The position numbers and the translations under genes were made by a program. Of a stretch of 64,000 bases of DNA, positions 21,357-32,429 are shown one piece after another. The notes beneath the pieces are model-generated. The model was given only the letters and a program-made list of their open reading frames with translations, was not told where the DNA came from and did not search any database. This stretch comes from Centrapalus pauciflorus (Eukaryota; Streptophyta; Magnoliopsida; Asterales; Asteraceae). Position 1 is the first letter of the stretch. Each line of letters begins with the position of its first letter. Location of the stretch: contig JAANYP010000818.1 of assembly GCA_020465985.1 (NCBI GenBank), forward strand, positions 62,001-126,000. Reading direction: 5' to 3'.

Positions 21357-23770
21357 TGTCACACCCCGTTACCCCGGTTGGCAACGAAGCGCGACATCGC
21401 GGAAGCATAACCATAATCATAACGAATGACCACTATATGGACGTTTTTCAAAATACATCGATAAAACTTTAAATTATAGTTATACATAGTCTGACATGAA
21501 GAAAAGAACTTTGTATAATACAGAGATGTAATTACCTAATTAAAGTATTCAAAATAATGCAGCTAAATCTCCGGTAGTTTCGAAAATGCATGCGACTCCT
21601 TAGATGCGGAAGCTTGAAAGAAAATACGTCTGAAGGCACACTTGCCTTAATTTCCTGAAAATACATGCTAAAATACGTCAAAAAAAATTGTTGGTGAGCT
21701 CATAGGTTTACACGTAAATCTGACTTGTATGGACAACAACAGTTAAGTTTGAACTTATAAAATCATAAATTCCATGTTATGTATTACATATAAACCATCA
21801 TGCAACAGAAGCTTAATTAAAAATGAGTTTGCCTGTGCAGTATTCCCAAACGTAATACCGTGTGTTAAATATATATGCACTCGCTGTTAGCTGAACCGAA
21901 CTAACCCGAATGGGGGACATGACTCCCGATAGATCTATCCACAATATATTCGCGCTTACAAATAAATGTAATTAACGGTTCATGATTTGAGGGCTGATGG
22001 AACCACATGTGTAATACATAATAGAAATGAAATTGTTTCTGTGTCCATATGAAAACGTAGCATGTATTTCAACCCCAAAATATAGCAGTTTGAAAATAGG
22101 GGCTATGAAGACTCACCGTGAGTGCAATGGCAAAAACGAGCGTAAAACGCTATTTAGCATAAGTTGATGGGTGATGCACCGGGTGAGTTTAATCGAGACC
22201 TAAATGATAATAGGGACTTACTTCTGTAATATATGATAATATATATATTTGTAGATTTTTATGTCTTAAATCACCCAACATTACAAGTTTATAAATAAAA
22301 CCCACTTAAAACGTCAAGTTTATATATATATAATTTTCCAGCTTTTCGAAGGTTTTTCGGCCGACTTTGAGGCTGTTTTTGACCAAGCTCCAAAACAATT
22401 TAGGCTTTGGTTTTCTTGGACAATAAAGTACTATATACAAAGAATTTTTAAGGTCAAGAATGGCCATTTTTCGAGGTGTTTAGGTTAGGGAAAAAGCTTG
22501 TTGAAAACCCTATGTTGACCATTTTTGAGCTGTCAAACTTTCGGGTTCCCAAATAATATCTGGGGGTTCTAAACTCCATAATAAATTATGAAAACTTCCA
22601 TATTTTTAGTTAAGACATAAATCTAACTTTTGAGACAAGAATCAACTCATTTTGTTAAGTTATGAATTAGTTATGATTTTTCAAAGTTGATGCAACTTTT
22701 GTGCCGAAATTCCGTATTTCATAAACTTGAAATAACTTGTGATTCTTGTTGTTTATTCAAACACCACTTGTATAAAAGTTATAAAACACATTTATATAAC
22801 TTGTTTTCATACTTTTTACACTTATATGATGTGTTTATATATTTATAAACACATTTGAAGAAAACAACTTAAAAACAAAAACTAGTGATTTATAAACTTG
22901 AGTTCTTATGAAACTTGTTGTTGTTGGTGATTATATACATTATGCAAGACTTATATAAACATAAATATAAGATGAAATATGTTAGTATTTATTTAATTTG
23001 AGGTATTAGAAGTATGAAATTAAGTAGAAGTTGAAATCTTGAAAGGTTGTTGCACCAAAGTCACTTGAATATTAAAGAACACTTGAAAGAACAAAAGTTG
23101 AACGATCTTTTTGTTGTGTGCGGCCCTTGGCCGTTTTTTTAGAGGGAGAAAAGAAGGGGTTTTGGCTTTTAAAATGTGTGGAAATGAATGGAAATAAACA
23201 CCTATTTATAGAGGAGAAAAAGATCTTGAAATGATGGTGAAAATGGAGGTTGAGTGTGAGATCTTGGATGAATTGAAAGGAGGAGATGTGATTTTGATTG
23301 TGTATGGAGTTGAGTATTAAAAAAATGAAGTCAAAAGCTACATTTGTACTACCTATGGGTTAGATTTTGATGATGTATTTATGATGTATTTTCAATTTTG
23401 TTTTTGTATAAAAGTATTTCAAAATGTATTCTTGTATTTCCCTTTTTATGTAAATTCATAAATACTTTTGAATGCTTTTGTTTAATGAATTGTTTTAGTC
23501 TTGCATAATTAATGTTAAGTAAGTGTATTAATACTAATCATAATTTCATTATGTACTTAGTTGCATTAATCCATCATATCGTAAATAGATCGGATTAATT
23601 GATTTGCCGATTCATCGCACTAATGAATTTGATTCTGATTGAGTTGAATTTCTTCATGAACCTTGTTAATCACTTTGATTAATTTCTAATGACCACTGAT
23701 TAGGTTTTAATTGGCTATTAAGTACAGATTAGGTCGTAGTTGCTAACCTGGTTTAGTGCGGGATGTTACA
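21357..23770 (-). mobile_element. S-A: solo LTR of the E2/E7 family
   Basis: TGTCACACCCCG...GGATGTTACA, 2414 bp, flanked by perfect CAGTC duplications (21352-21356 and 23771-23775) inside E3 RT. It has one LTR and no internal region, the product of recombination between two LTRs. Many substitutions relative to the E2 LTRs suggest an older insertion. Confidence 0.94.
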
Positions 23771-23775
23771 CAGTC

Positions 23776-24167
23776 TCAGACTTGGAGTAAACCAGAATAT
23801 CGTCGATGAAGACTATAACTGATTTATCCAACATTGGTCCATATACCCTATTTATGAGGTCCATGAATGCAGCACGGGCATTAGTGAGACCAAACGACAT
23901 AACAAGAAATTCAAAGTGGCCGTATCTAGTTCGGAATGTCATTTTCGGAACGTCAGATTCGAATACTTTGAGCTGATGATACCCCGATCGCATGTCAACC
24001 TTCGTGAAATAGCTGGCTCCTTGCAGTTGGTCAAACAAATCGTTAATTCGGGGCAGTGGATATTTATTCTTGATAGTCACTTTATTCAACTCTCGGTAGT
24101 CGATGCACATGCGAAAGGTACCACCCTTCTTCTGGGCGAAGAGAACCGGAGCACCCCAAGGAGAAGT
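23776..24167 (-). pseudogene. E3 reverse transcriptase core
   Basis: Minus-strand RT: SPWGAPVLFA region, MCIDYRELNKVTIKNKYPLPRI, YFTKVDMRSGYHQL, FGLTNARAAFMDLINRV and an intact catalytic box FIDDILVYS. This stretch is open. It is bounded by the hAT insertion upstream and S-A downstream. Confidence 0.92.
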
Positions 24168-24175
24168 ACTCGGAC

Positions 24176-24327
24176 CATAGTCACATGATTCGTGGTACGC
24201 TTTTGTACGGGTACGCGGTTCCCTAGGTCTTCAAAATTCGGTTCGCGGGGGGGTAGGGGGAGGGGTGTTAGGCTCATTCTGGTTCGCTCCGGTACGATGT
24301 ACCATATGATGTGGTACGATGTACCCT

Positions 24328-24417
<90 letters not shown>

Positions 24418-24921
24418 TGTGTAAAAGATTGTACACACACACACACATAAATATATGAATGAGATAATCCAATTATAGACACACACACATAAATATATAA
24501 GATTATAGACACACATACACACACCATGTGTTGCTCTTGCTGTTGTAGCTAAAGAAAAAATCATATATATACACATGAATTCCCTTCTAGCCTATTGAAT
24601 GGTTGACCTATTGATACAATCGACTCTTGCTACTGAAACGAAGGGGCTAATCGTTCCCGCTCAATTCAATTTGTGACGTAAGAGTGTTAGACGTTTCATA
24701 TTATCTGAATTGAATGAGTATCGCGAAGCCAAAAATCGTGTTTTTTCTAATTGGGTTCGACCCAATCGCGAATCAGGTTTTGATCCTAGTCATGCTCAGG
24801 TACGCTAATTCCACGTACCAACAAGCGAATCGGCGACTGAATGGTACGCTTTCATACCACGTTTCGGTACGAAACGTTTGGTTCGCGGTTCGCAGCCAAA
24901 TCAGCGAATCCTGTGACTATG
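24176..24921. mobile_element. Non-autonomous hAT transposon (746 bp)
   Basis: Terminal inverted repeats of 17 bp: CATAGTCACATGATTCG on the left, and the right end is its inverse with one mismatch. Perfect 8-bp target duplication ACTCGGAC (24168-24175 and 24922-24929), the hAT size. Subterminal GGTACG/CGTACC motifs recur on both sides, as expected for transposase sites. No transposase is encoded. It interrupts E3 between the protease/RT linker and the RT core. Confidence 0.92.
24335..24421. repeat. Compound (AT)n-(GT)n microsatellite in the hAT element
   Basis: About 44 bp of AT followed by about 40 bp of GT. It generates spurious open frames on both strands. A CACACA run follows at about 24434. 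Confidence 0.93.
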
Positions 24922-24929
24922 ACTCGGAC

Positions 24930-25218
24930 GGATGAACCCTTTTTCCATTAATTCCTGTAACTGACTCATCATCTCCTTCATCTCGTTAGGAGCAAGTCGG
25001 TAAGGAGCGCGTGCAATTGGAGCTGCACCCGGTACAAGATCGATGTGGAATTCGATTTGTCGATCCGGTGGCAGTCCAGAGATATCATCCGGGAATACAT
25101 CAAGGAATTCCCGAACCACTTGTACGTCAGACACAGTCTTTTTGACTTCCTTAGCATCAATGGCATATGCTAAGTAAGCGGAACAACCTTTTGCTAGACA
25201 TCTTTCGGCTTTCAACAT
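24930..25218 (-). pseudogene. E3 protease end and RT N-terminus
   Basis: Minus strand: LKAERCLAKGCSAYLAYAIDAKE, VVREFLDVFPDDISGLPPDRQIEFHIDLVPGAAPIARAPYRLAPNEM, then GFIRPS, where the hAT sits. It parallels E1 6790-7080 closely. The zinc-knuckle region and most of the protease, including the active site, are absent between this piece and gag. Confidence 0.9.
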
Positions 25219-25235
25219 AGAGATGAGACCTTATT

Positions 25236-25322
25236 GTATTATTTTGCGAAGCAACGTGAGCTTTATTTTCCAAAGTTTTACATGGATACACATCTTCTTT
25301 GCCCATGGTTAGGATCATATCC
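25236..25322 (-). repeat. Segment related to the arm of the foldback element in E4
   Basis: By eye, roughly 80% identical over about 70-90 bp to each arm of the inverted repeat at 39347-39592, including a shared core around GCCCATGG. It lies where E3 lacks its zinc knuckle and protease start. It may be a one-armed remnant of the same mobile sequence, or the source of it. Confidence 0.6.
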
Positions 25323-25329
25323 CCGGGAT

Positions 25330-26172
25330 AGATTTCCAGCTCACCTACCCTAGCAATCTCAACTGCCTCAATGTAGCTTTTTGGCCACCAGATTTCACAA
25401 ACTTTCTGATTTCTCTATCTTGCCCATCAACAAACAGATGTCTTCGTCTCTCGTCAGTATCAACAGGGTGGTCAGATAACATGGCGAGCTTGGTGAACTC
25501 TAGCTCATAGTCCGTTACAAACATTGTACCTTGTTGAAAAGATAGCAGAGGGATATATTTTTCCTAGCTCTAGCTCTAGCTCCATTTGTCGCTTGAGTAC
25601 CTGAGGGAAATATTTTTCATTTAGATGGATTTTTAACTGATCCCAAGTAATGGATTTCTCCATTGCATCAGACATGGGATTAATGATTGACTTCCACCAA
25701 CGTCAAGCTCCATCTTTTAACATACCAGTTGCAAAAAAGTAACCTTGTCCTTTTTTGGGCACTTGGAGAGTTTAAAGGATTTCTCCATGTTGGCTACCCA
25801 GTCCATTGCTTTTATTGGATCAGATGACCTAGCAAAGGTACGAGCTCCACACTTTTTGAAGTCAGTGAAAGAGCACTCTCGTCCCACCTTGACATGGTGG
25901 TCGGAGGAGTCAGTCTCACTTTCTTCTTCAGAGGACACATGTCTATGCTTCCTCTTTCGGGTTTTCTTAGGCTTTGCTAACATATTTTGCCTATGCTTCA
26001 ACTCAAGTTCGTGTAACCTAAGTTCTTCCTCACGACGCTTAAAGTCGATCTCACATTGTTTCTCTTCGTCAGTTTGCCCGGCTACTTTAACCTTGGAAAC
26101 CAAATCCTTGATTTCCTTGAATCTATTTTCAACCGACACATCAGTCTGAAGCCGATTAGTATCCAACATTAG
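25330..26172 (-). pseudogene. gag: E3 gag, main part
   Basis: Minus strand: LMLDTNRLQTD, a charged coiled-coil-like stretch (EEKQCEIDFKRREEELRLHE), then CSFTDFKKCGARTF and WVANMEKSFKLSKCPKKDKVTF. A frameshift near 25740 moves the frame; later parts include RWWKSIINPMSDAMEKSI, QQGTMFVTDYELEFTKLAML and FVDGQDREIRKFV. It joins the gag start at 28474-28693 when S-B is removed. Confidence 0.87.
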
Positions 26173-27169
26173 TTGCATGTCACACCCTACTACCTCGGTT
26201 GGCAGCGAGACGTGACGAGTGCGGAAGCGTAACCATAATTATAATGAACGACCACTATATGGACGTTTTCGAAATATTACATCATTAAAATTTAAAAATG
26301 TAATAATGTTTTACAGAATGAAAGGAATGAAGTTCGCGTAATACAGAGATTCTAATACATAAATAATGCGTCCAAAAATAATGCAGTCAAATCTCCGTTA
26401 GTTTCGAAATATGCATGCGACTCCATGAAATGCGGAAGCTTGAAAGTTGGTGTATCCGAAGGCACACTTGCCTTAATTACCTGAAAATACATGCTAAAAT
26501 ACGTCAACAAAATTGTTGGTGAGTTCATAGGTTTACTCGAAAAGACCAGTTGTATGGACATTATCAGATGCGTTGAATTTATAAAATCATAAATTCCATG
26601 AGATGTATTACATAAACCATCATGTCACCGAAGCTTAATTAGAATGAGTTTTGCCCCGTGCAGTATTCCCATACGTAATACCGTGAGTTGAATATATATG
26701 CACCCGCCGTTAGCTAAACCACTAACCCGAGTGGGGGACATGACTCCCAATAGATCTATCCACAATATATTCGCGCTTGCAAACAAATGCAACTAACGAT
26801 TTCATGATATAAGGGCGGAAATCACATATGTAATACATAATAGAATCGAGAAGTTTTTGTGTCCATATAAAAACGAAGCATGTATTCCATCCCAAAACAT
26901 AATAATGTGAAAAATGGGACTATGAAGACTCACCTTGTTGGTTTTTGATGATGTTTTTGGATCTGAGTTAAGCACTTGTTCGAATGGTTGAGACTCGTCC
27001 TAATATTTTTACGAGTTCGGGTCAATATCATCATAATACGTGTTTGAGTACTTCGTAATTATTTTTTATGTACTTGTGATGTATGAATAATTTTGTGGGA
27101 TTTTATACGTGAATATCGATTTATGGATATTTATTTCTAAAATGGTTTGCATGCATGCATACTCACGTA

Positions 27170-27174
<5 letters not shown>

Positions 27175-27221
<47 letters not shown>
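27175..27221. repeat. (AT)n microsatellite in S-B
   Basis: About 47 bp of pure AT. It has no counterpart at this place in the related LTRs, whose TA runs lie elsewhere. Confidence 0.9.
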
Positions 27222-27222
<1 letters not shown>

Positions 27223-27870
27223 GAAAATGCATACATATATATACGAGCATGTGCATCATTATGAAAAGGGTATTCATATATTTTGCATGGAAAATTTTCA
27301 CGAGAATTATGAAAAACCGAATTGTAAATGAAAAATATTATATTTTTAGTAAATATATTTAATTTTTCATGTTTTATAAATTTTTAAGGTGGAAAAATAA
27401 AGTATATAAGAAAATCTTACAAAAGTGGAAGAACACTTGAAATCAATATGGTTGGCCGATTTTTCTTTCTTTGAGAGAATAGGTATGTTGGTGTGTTTTT
27501 GTGAAATGGGTTTTGTCTTCTATTTATAGAAGAAAAAAAAAGGTTATTAAAAATAATGATAAACTAATTAATATTTAGTGAAATGATGAAAAGAAAAGGT
27601 GTTTTCGGTTGAGTGTTGGACAAAAAGGTGTGGCCGATTTCATAATTGTTTGTTGCATGTTGTTTATTATTAAAATAATACAAAAGTACAAGCTAGTTGT
27701 CCTTTAAAGGACAACTTACTTTTTAGAGTGATAAGTAGTATGGGTTTTCATATTTTATATTAATAAAAGTACAAAAGCATGCACGAAAAAGGTGGCAGCA
27801 TTTATTATTACTGTGTATATATATACGTACTTAGAAAATTTTTCTGGGATGTTAAACTCGATTCAAGTGT

Positions 27871-28411
27871 GAATCGAGTTTGTTGTTGTGTCAATCGAGT
27901 TTTATAACATAATGCCCGAGTTTTGTCACCCTTTGATCGAGTTTTATGCCTTTGTCATTCGAGTTTCATATAGCTATGGTCGAGTTTTCAGGCTTCATCA
28001 TTCGAGATTTTTGCTTAACTATTCGAGTTTTGGGTAGTTTTATTCGAGTTTATTACATCAACATTCGAGTTTACACTTACACGATTCGAGTTTCATGCAA
28101 CATCCATCGAGTTTATTGTTTCATCGTCCGAGGTTCATACTGTTCTATTCGAGTTTTATCCCTTAGAGATCGAGATTTGTATCTTCATCATTCGAGTTTT
28201 ATACTGCATCATCCGAGAAAATCCTTTCTTTATTCGAGTTTCATCAAAGTGTCATTCGAGTTTAGGTCTTCATTTAATCGAGTTTCATTATATCATTATT
28301 CGAGTTTATTACTTCTTTCATCGAGATTCATACAACACCATTCGAGTTTATTGATTATATGATTCGAGATTCATATAACTTCATTCGAGTTTATTACTTC
28401 ATTATCCGAGT
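27871..28411. repeat. 26-unit array of TTCGAGTTT at 21-22 bp spacing
   Basis: The CGAG core begins at 27875, 27896, 27917, 27938, 27960, 27981, 28003, 28024, 28045, 28066, 28087, 28108, 28129, 28150, 28171, 28193, 28214, 28235, 28257, 28279, 28301, 28322, 28343, 28365, 28385 and 28407. Mean interval is 21.3 bp, about two DNA helical turns. The 12-14 bp between cores vary and are loosely TTCATCA-like. Every unit keeps its CpG. On the LTR coding strand the motif reads AAACTCGAA and lies just inside the 5' end of the LTR (U3). Confidence 0.95.
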
Positions 28412-28473
28412 TTTATATATAGTTTAATTTTGAGTTTCATACCTTATATTTTTAGGCCAGTTGTTACATTGCA

Positions 28474-28693
28474 TCTGCCTACGATTATCCTCATTCAGCT
28501 TGTGAATGAGAGCATATAATTGAGCCTGTAGAGGGGGTACAGGCGAGGCAGTGCTACTAGATTCATTAGTAGTGTTCTCAGGGTCAGTGCCTAGATCTTC
28601 TACATGAACATGTTCTTTATGCTGATCAGCCGCAACATCTGCAACTTTATCAACATTGGAGGTACCAGCAACAGTAGTGTGCTTATCAGCCAT
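28474..28693 (-). pseudogene. gag: E3 gag N-terminus
   Basis: Start ATG at 28693 (minus), MADKHTTVAGTSNVDKVADV, an acidic region (DLGTDPENTTNESSS) and LYALIHKLNEDNRRQMQ, where S-B inserted. Joined to 26172 it continues LMLDTNRLQTD. It starts about 300 bp after the primer site; that leader (28694-28995) holds nothing else I recognise. Confidence 0.85.
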
Positions 28694-28995
28694 TGGCTGA
28701 AAGTATAAAGGAAATAAACCTTATTTCTTAGCTCAGTTCAGATAAGAACATATTTATAGCATAATGCCAAGATCAATGTAATCACACATAGTCATGTCAG
28801 TATCAAGCAATACGTCATTTCCCGTTCCCCGGCCTAACAGTCATCAATTGCCTATCTTAAGTCAAGCTGTGTGGGTAGTCCTTTACTAATTAGGTTACCC
28901 TAGTCCTCAGTGACTTGTTCGGGAATTCCGAGTCACATAGTCCATATCATTCCAGAGTTTAAGTATAGGGTGGCCAGTCCGATGATTAAACTGCT

Positions 28996-29007
28996 GCTCT
29001 GATACCA
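28996..29007 (-). other. E3 primer-binding site
   Basis: Minus-strand TGGTATCAGAGC, the initiator-Met tRNA complement, 4 bases from the LTR end at 29012. Confidence 0.92.
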
Positions 29008-29011
29008 ACTT

Positions 29012-30590
29012 TGTAACACCCAAGTTACCACAAACAGTACACGTCAATAAGTTACAATGTGGCAATGCATTAAGTAATAATTAAATATTACAAGTGTTTG
29101 ATACCACAGGTCCAAATGCTTGATTCAACTTACTTTAAGATACTTTAAGTACAAAATATGTAAAGATATAATGGTGGTCTATTTTAGCTTCTAGAATCTT
29201 CTGTCAGAGTGCGGAAGATTGAACAAGCTACTCGAGACCGCAAATATCATTGTCAAAAATAGGCATCAACAACTAGGTCCAAAAGGTCTGCTATCATCAA
29301 GTATTCAGGTTCACTTAGCCTCTTATCAGCTTTTTCTGAAAAGAGAGTTGTCATGACAGAGTAAGCTACCACTGCTCAGTGAGTTAACAGAGTTCCATTA
29401 GTTACCACACATATATAACATACTATCAGCTCTTGTCAGCAAGGCAACACGTCAGAGACGACAAAAGATTTGGGGGATCCGCCCAATCTGTATTCCCCTG
29501 TGTAAGGCCGAATCCCTACGTGAAGTGTATAGGAACGGGGCAGATAGGAAAGGAATCTACAGAATTCCCTCCTGTGAATGGAGATATCGCATTCGGTTTA
29601 GAGCAGTTAATGAGTATGCAGATGCAAATGTACCAATAAACAAGTAAGCAGCAAGCATGCTAAGTAATTACATAGAATGTAAAAGTGAGCATGCAGTTCA
29701 AGGCATATCAGTTGTCCAGTGTCTGCAATGTCTAACATAAGTTCCTAACATACAATAAAGTAATCAAGGAACATGCAGCAGCCGTTGTCCAGTTTCAGCA
29801 GTGTCTAACATACGTTCCTAACGTACAATGAAGTAATCAAGGAACAAACAACAGTAGTTGTTTCCATACAAGGCAGTAACAATCAACAATAAGTACCAAA
29901 ACATATGCAAGTAAGTAATGCAATATGTCACTCACTGCGGTCCTGAGCAATGCAATTAGTCAATATAGTGCTTAAACAAGTTAAGCTGTCCGAATTACTC
30001 TGTCTGGTTGGTCTGTTCCTGCAGATCAGTTCCAGTTCTAGCATATCAATAACAATTTCATACACATAATCTATATAATCCTAATTGTATTAATTAGGTT
30101 AATTATCATGGTTTGTTATTGAGTCTGTGGTAGTTTATAATGTCCCAAAGCGAGCATATCCTTATCATCTGTCCAATAAGTCCATAAGAGCTCCTTTAGG
30201 TCAGTGTCAAGGTATGGCTTGAGTTCCTAGCAGAGTCCTATGGTTTCCTAGGTTTTTACCTAGGTATGGCCTTGTTTCAAGGCAAAACATAGGGCAAGCA
30301 AGGCAAAAACATATCACACATAAGCACAACAGGTGATCAGCTGGTCAAATAGGTCATTTTAGGATACAAGTGTGTTACCAAGTGATGGCCACCTGTTCCT
30401 AAGTGTTTGGCCTAGTTAGCCTAGTCACGGCCTCGGTTCTAGGCCTTACCTAGGGCAATTAAGGCCATTTCAGATTATAGGAAGGCATAGTAGGTCAAAT
30501 ATAGGTCAAAGGCATATTTTAGTCCCACAAGTCAGTAGCCAAAGTCTCAGGTTAAGTAGGTTAAGATTTTAGGGCGATGGCCTAAACTTT
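29012..30590 (-). repeat. E3 5' LTR (right boundary approximate)
   Basis: Begins TGTAACACCC on the plus strand next to the primer site. It has no counterpart in the window because the 3' end of E3 is lost. Between about 29700 and 29870 a segment is repeated with changes (GTTCCTAACATACAAT and relatives). From 30220 to 30470 a CCTAGG-like motif recurs at about 10-12 bp spacing. The junction with the next LTR fragment near 30590 is blurred. Confidence 0.72.
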
Positions 30591-31010
30591 GGCCAATATT
30601 GTTAATTTAGGATGAATGAAAAGTTTTTATGTAATAAGTATGGGTAGTTTCAAAGGTAATCTTTCCCATATAAATAGGTGATCTTTCAAGGTTGTAATCA
30701 ACACATTTTCAAATCAAATCATATTGTGAGGTTTTTCCTTTCACTTGTAGTTCTCGTGATTAAACTCATTTGGGTCTTGCAAGACTAATTGTGCATGCAA
30801 TTGTCACTTGACTACAACTAAATATTCTTCTTCTTAGTTGTTGTGTTTCGTATAACTTCGATTACTTGCTTCCGTTGTAATTCAAAGGTGTTGGATTCAT
30901 AAATCCATTATTGTTGAATTCATACTAGTAAGGGGTTGGGTTCTTGGAAGAAAGATCATCAAGGACGATCCGATAAAATTGTGAACTCTTCTACGAAGAA
31001 TTTATATCAC
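30590..31010 (+). repeat. LTR fragment, inverted copy of 50637-51040
   Basis: About 400 bp matching the minus strand of 50637-51040 at roughly 90% by eye. A TATA-like box (CATATAAATAG) lies near 30670. Both copies are truncated. The family is unassigned, but the text resembles LTRs of CRM-type elements. Confidence 0.72.
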
Positions 31011-31264
31011 TATATCAGTGCATGGAAGGGCCGGCGGCCGCTCAATGTTCTCACACTCATAGACACAACAACCATAATTTCTCTGCAAATGGAATAATGA
31101 TAAAGTTTCCCAAAACCCTAGGAGAATAAAACATTATACACGTAGGACTAGTTTGAGGGGTTTACATAAAATACCCTCAACTTCTAGTCAAATAGGAAAT
31201 TACATGGAAATGGAAATTAATACAAGACATAAAAAATAAAACCACATGATTGAAACTATAAATC
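31011..31264. other. Unassigned 250-bp stretch
   Basis: Between the LTR fragment and the gag-derived array. It includes a GC-rich spot (GGCCGGCGGCCGC) and AT-rich sequence. No coding or repeat signature is recognised; it could be the continuation of the preceding LTR. Confidence 0.5.
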
Positions 31265-31441
31265 TAAGTCGGTAGATCAGCGAAGACGGAATCGTGAGGA
31301 TGACAATAGGCTTTGGAAGGCCGGATTGATGATTGAAATCCTAGAATTTCATGGAGTTAGTCAGAAACCATGAAGGATATTCGAATGATTGGCTAAAGTC
31401 GAAGTGGTTTTTCAATTCAAAGAGGTGTGTGACAGCGAATG

Positions 31442-32420
31442 TCATGATAACCCATCCAAAGGTCACCCTTCCAATGGTCAAGATGATGAAGATCCATTAA
31501 GGTGGAAGATCGGGCCTATCACAAATTCTAAATCCAAGATGATCCGAGATGCTACCAATGGACTAATTAAATCTTGTCTGAATAATGCTCCATAACCAAG
31601 CAAGCTTCCTAATTTTGCTACAAGTTGAAGCCCAAGATTAGCCCTTTTTCAAAGCCCAAGTTGTGGTTAATTACCCAAATGTAGCCCAATTTTCGAACAG
31701 CCCCACACTTAGCTCATGTTTTTTTCCATGACTCACTCATTTCAAGCCTGATTTGAGTCAAATAAAAGCACAATGAAAGCTAAGCCTTTTCCATTTATTT
31801 TCAAGAAGAATGAAGCCCAATAAAGGATCATTTGCCACGTCCGAGAAGCTGCCCAAAAGATTGTCCATGTTCATTGCACTTGTCAATATTAATTACAAGG
31901 CAATTTGAAAGTCTTCCCTTCATTTCAAGGTATTTTGAAGGTCATGGCCATTTACTTGGAGGATACTAAGGGTTTGGAAGATACAATGAACCAATACACA
32001 TTCTAGAAGATTCAAGTGGTGAAATGTCAAGAATGTCCTTTTGATAACTAGTTTTGCTTATTTAATCGCTTATCGTGATAGCTTTTGCTACTTATCTAGA
32101 TGGTTGGTTTTCCATCTATTTTTGTCTATAAATAGTGGCCAAAGTTCTCATTTGTAATCATCCTTGATTTGAGTAATATTGTGAGTTTTTAACTCTTCTT
32201 GTTCCTTACGAACTATTAGAACTTATCAAGTGTTCTAGCTTGTGGCGTTCAAAACTTATTAATCAACTTGGTGGGGTTGGTTGTGGCGTTTTCTTATACC
32301 AAGGTTCTTGCCTCTTTATAGGCAACGGGTCGCGGTCCTACCCATTTCCCATAATAACATCCAATAGAATGATCGGGCAACTCGTGATCAATCTCATATT
32401 CATCGGGTGAGATCACATCA
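31442..32420 (+). mobile_element. Solo LTR of the E4 (CRM-type) family
   Basis: 979 bp, starts TCATGATAACCC (first bases altered from TGATGAGAACCC) and ends GATCACATCA, with perfect 5-bp duplications GAATG (31437-31441 and 32421-32425) within a gag-array unit. A TATA box lies at 32126. The first 130 bp still translate as Pol C-terminus (HPSNGQDDEDPLRWKIGPI). Confidence 0.9.
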
Positions 32421-32429
32421 GAATGTGTA

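Larger units (their letters stand above)
26178..28468 (-). mobile_element. S-B: solo LTR with a 21-bp-phased TCGAG array
   Basis: TGTCACACCCTAC...GTTGTTACA, 2291 bp, flanked by TTGCA (26173-26177 and 28469-28473) inside E3 gag. Its left part resembles the LTR family of E2, S-A and E7, but the right (U3) part is different and is occupied by the array. A TATA box lies on the minus strand at 27521-27530. Confidence 0.93.
11730..30590 (-). mobile_element. E3: older minus-strand gypsy element, split by nested insertions
   Basis: Pieces in order along the minus strand: LTR (from 29012 rightward), primer site, gag start (28693), gag remainder, RT, RNase H, ending at 11730. Removing E2, S-A, hAT and S-B at their target duplications gives continuous coding at each site. 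The integrase and 3' LTR are missing; sequence beyond 11730 is E1 and then plastid DNA. The right end of its LTR near 30590 is not sharply resolved. Confidence 0.88.

Noticed and set aside
24192..24576. Several open frames on both strands near the AT/GT tract
   Set aside because: Low-complexity translation of the microsatellite inside the hAT element.
27946..28362. 138-codon open frame with repetitive residues
   Set aside because: It overlays the 21-bp phased array in S-B; its length comes from the periodic motif lacking stops, and no protein family is matched.
27871..28411. Possible CRISPR-like array (short repeats with unique spacers)
   Set aside because: The core is only about 9 bp, spacers are 12-14 bp, the host is a plant, and the array lies in the U3 of an LTR with target duplications.
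29433..29639. 68-codon frame in the E3 LTR
   Set aside because: No domain or homologue recognised; position inside an LTR makes chance more likely.
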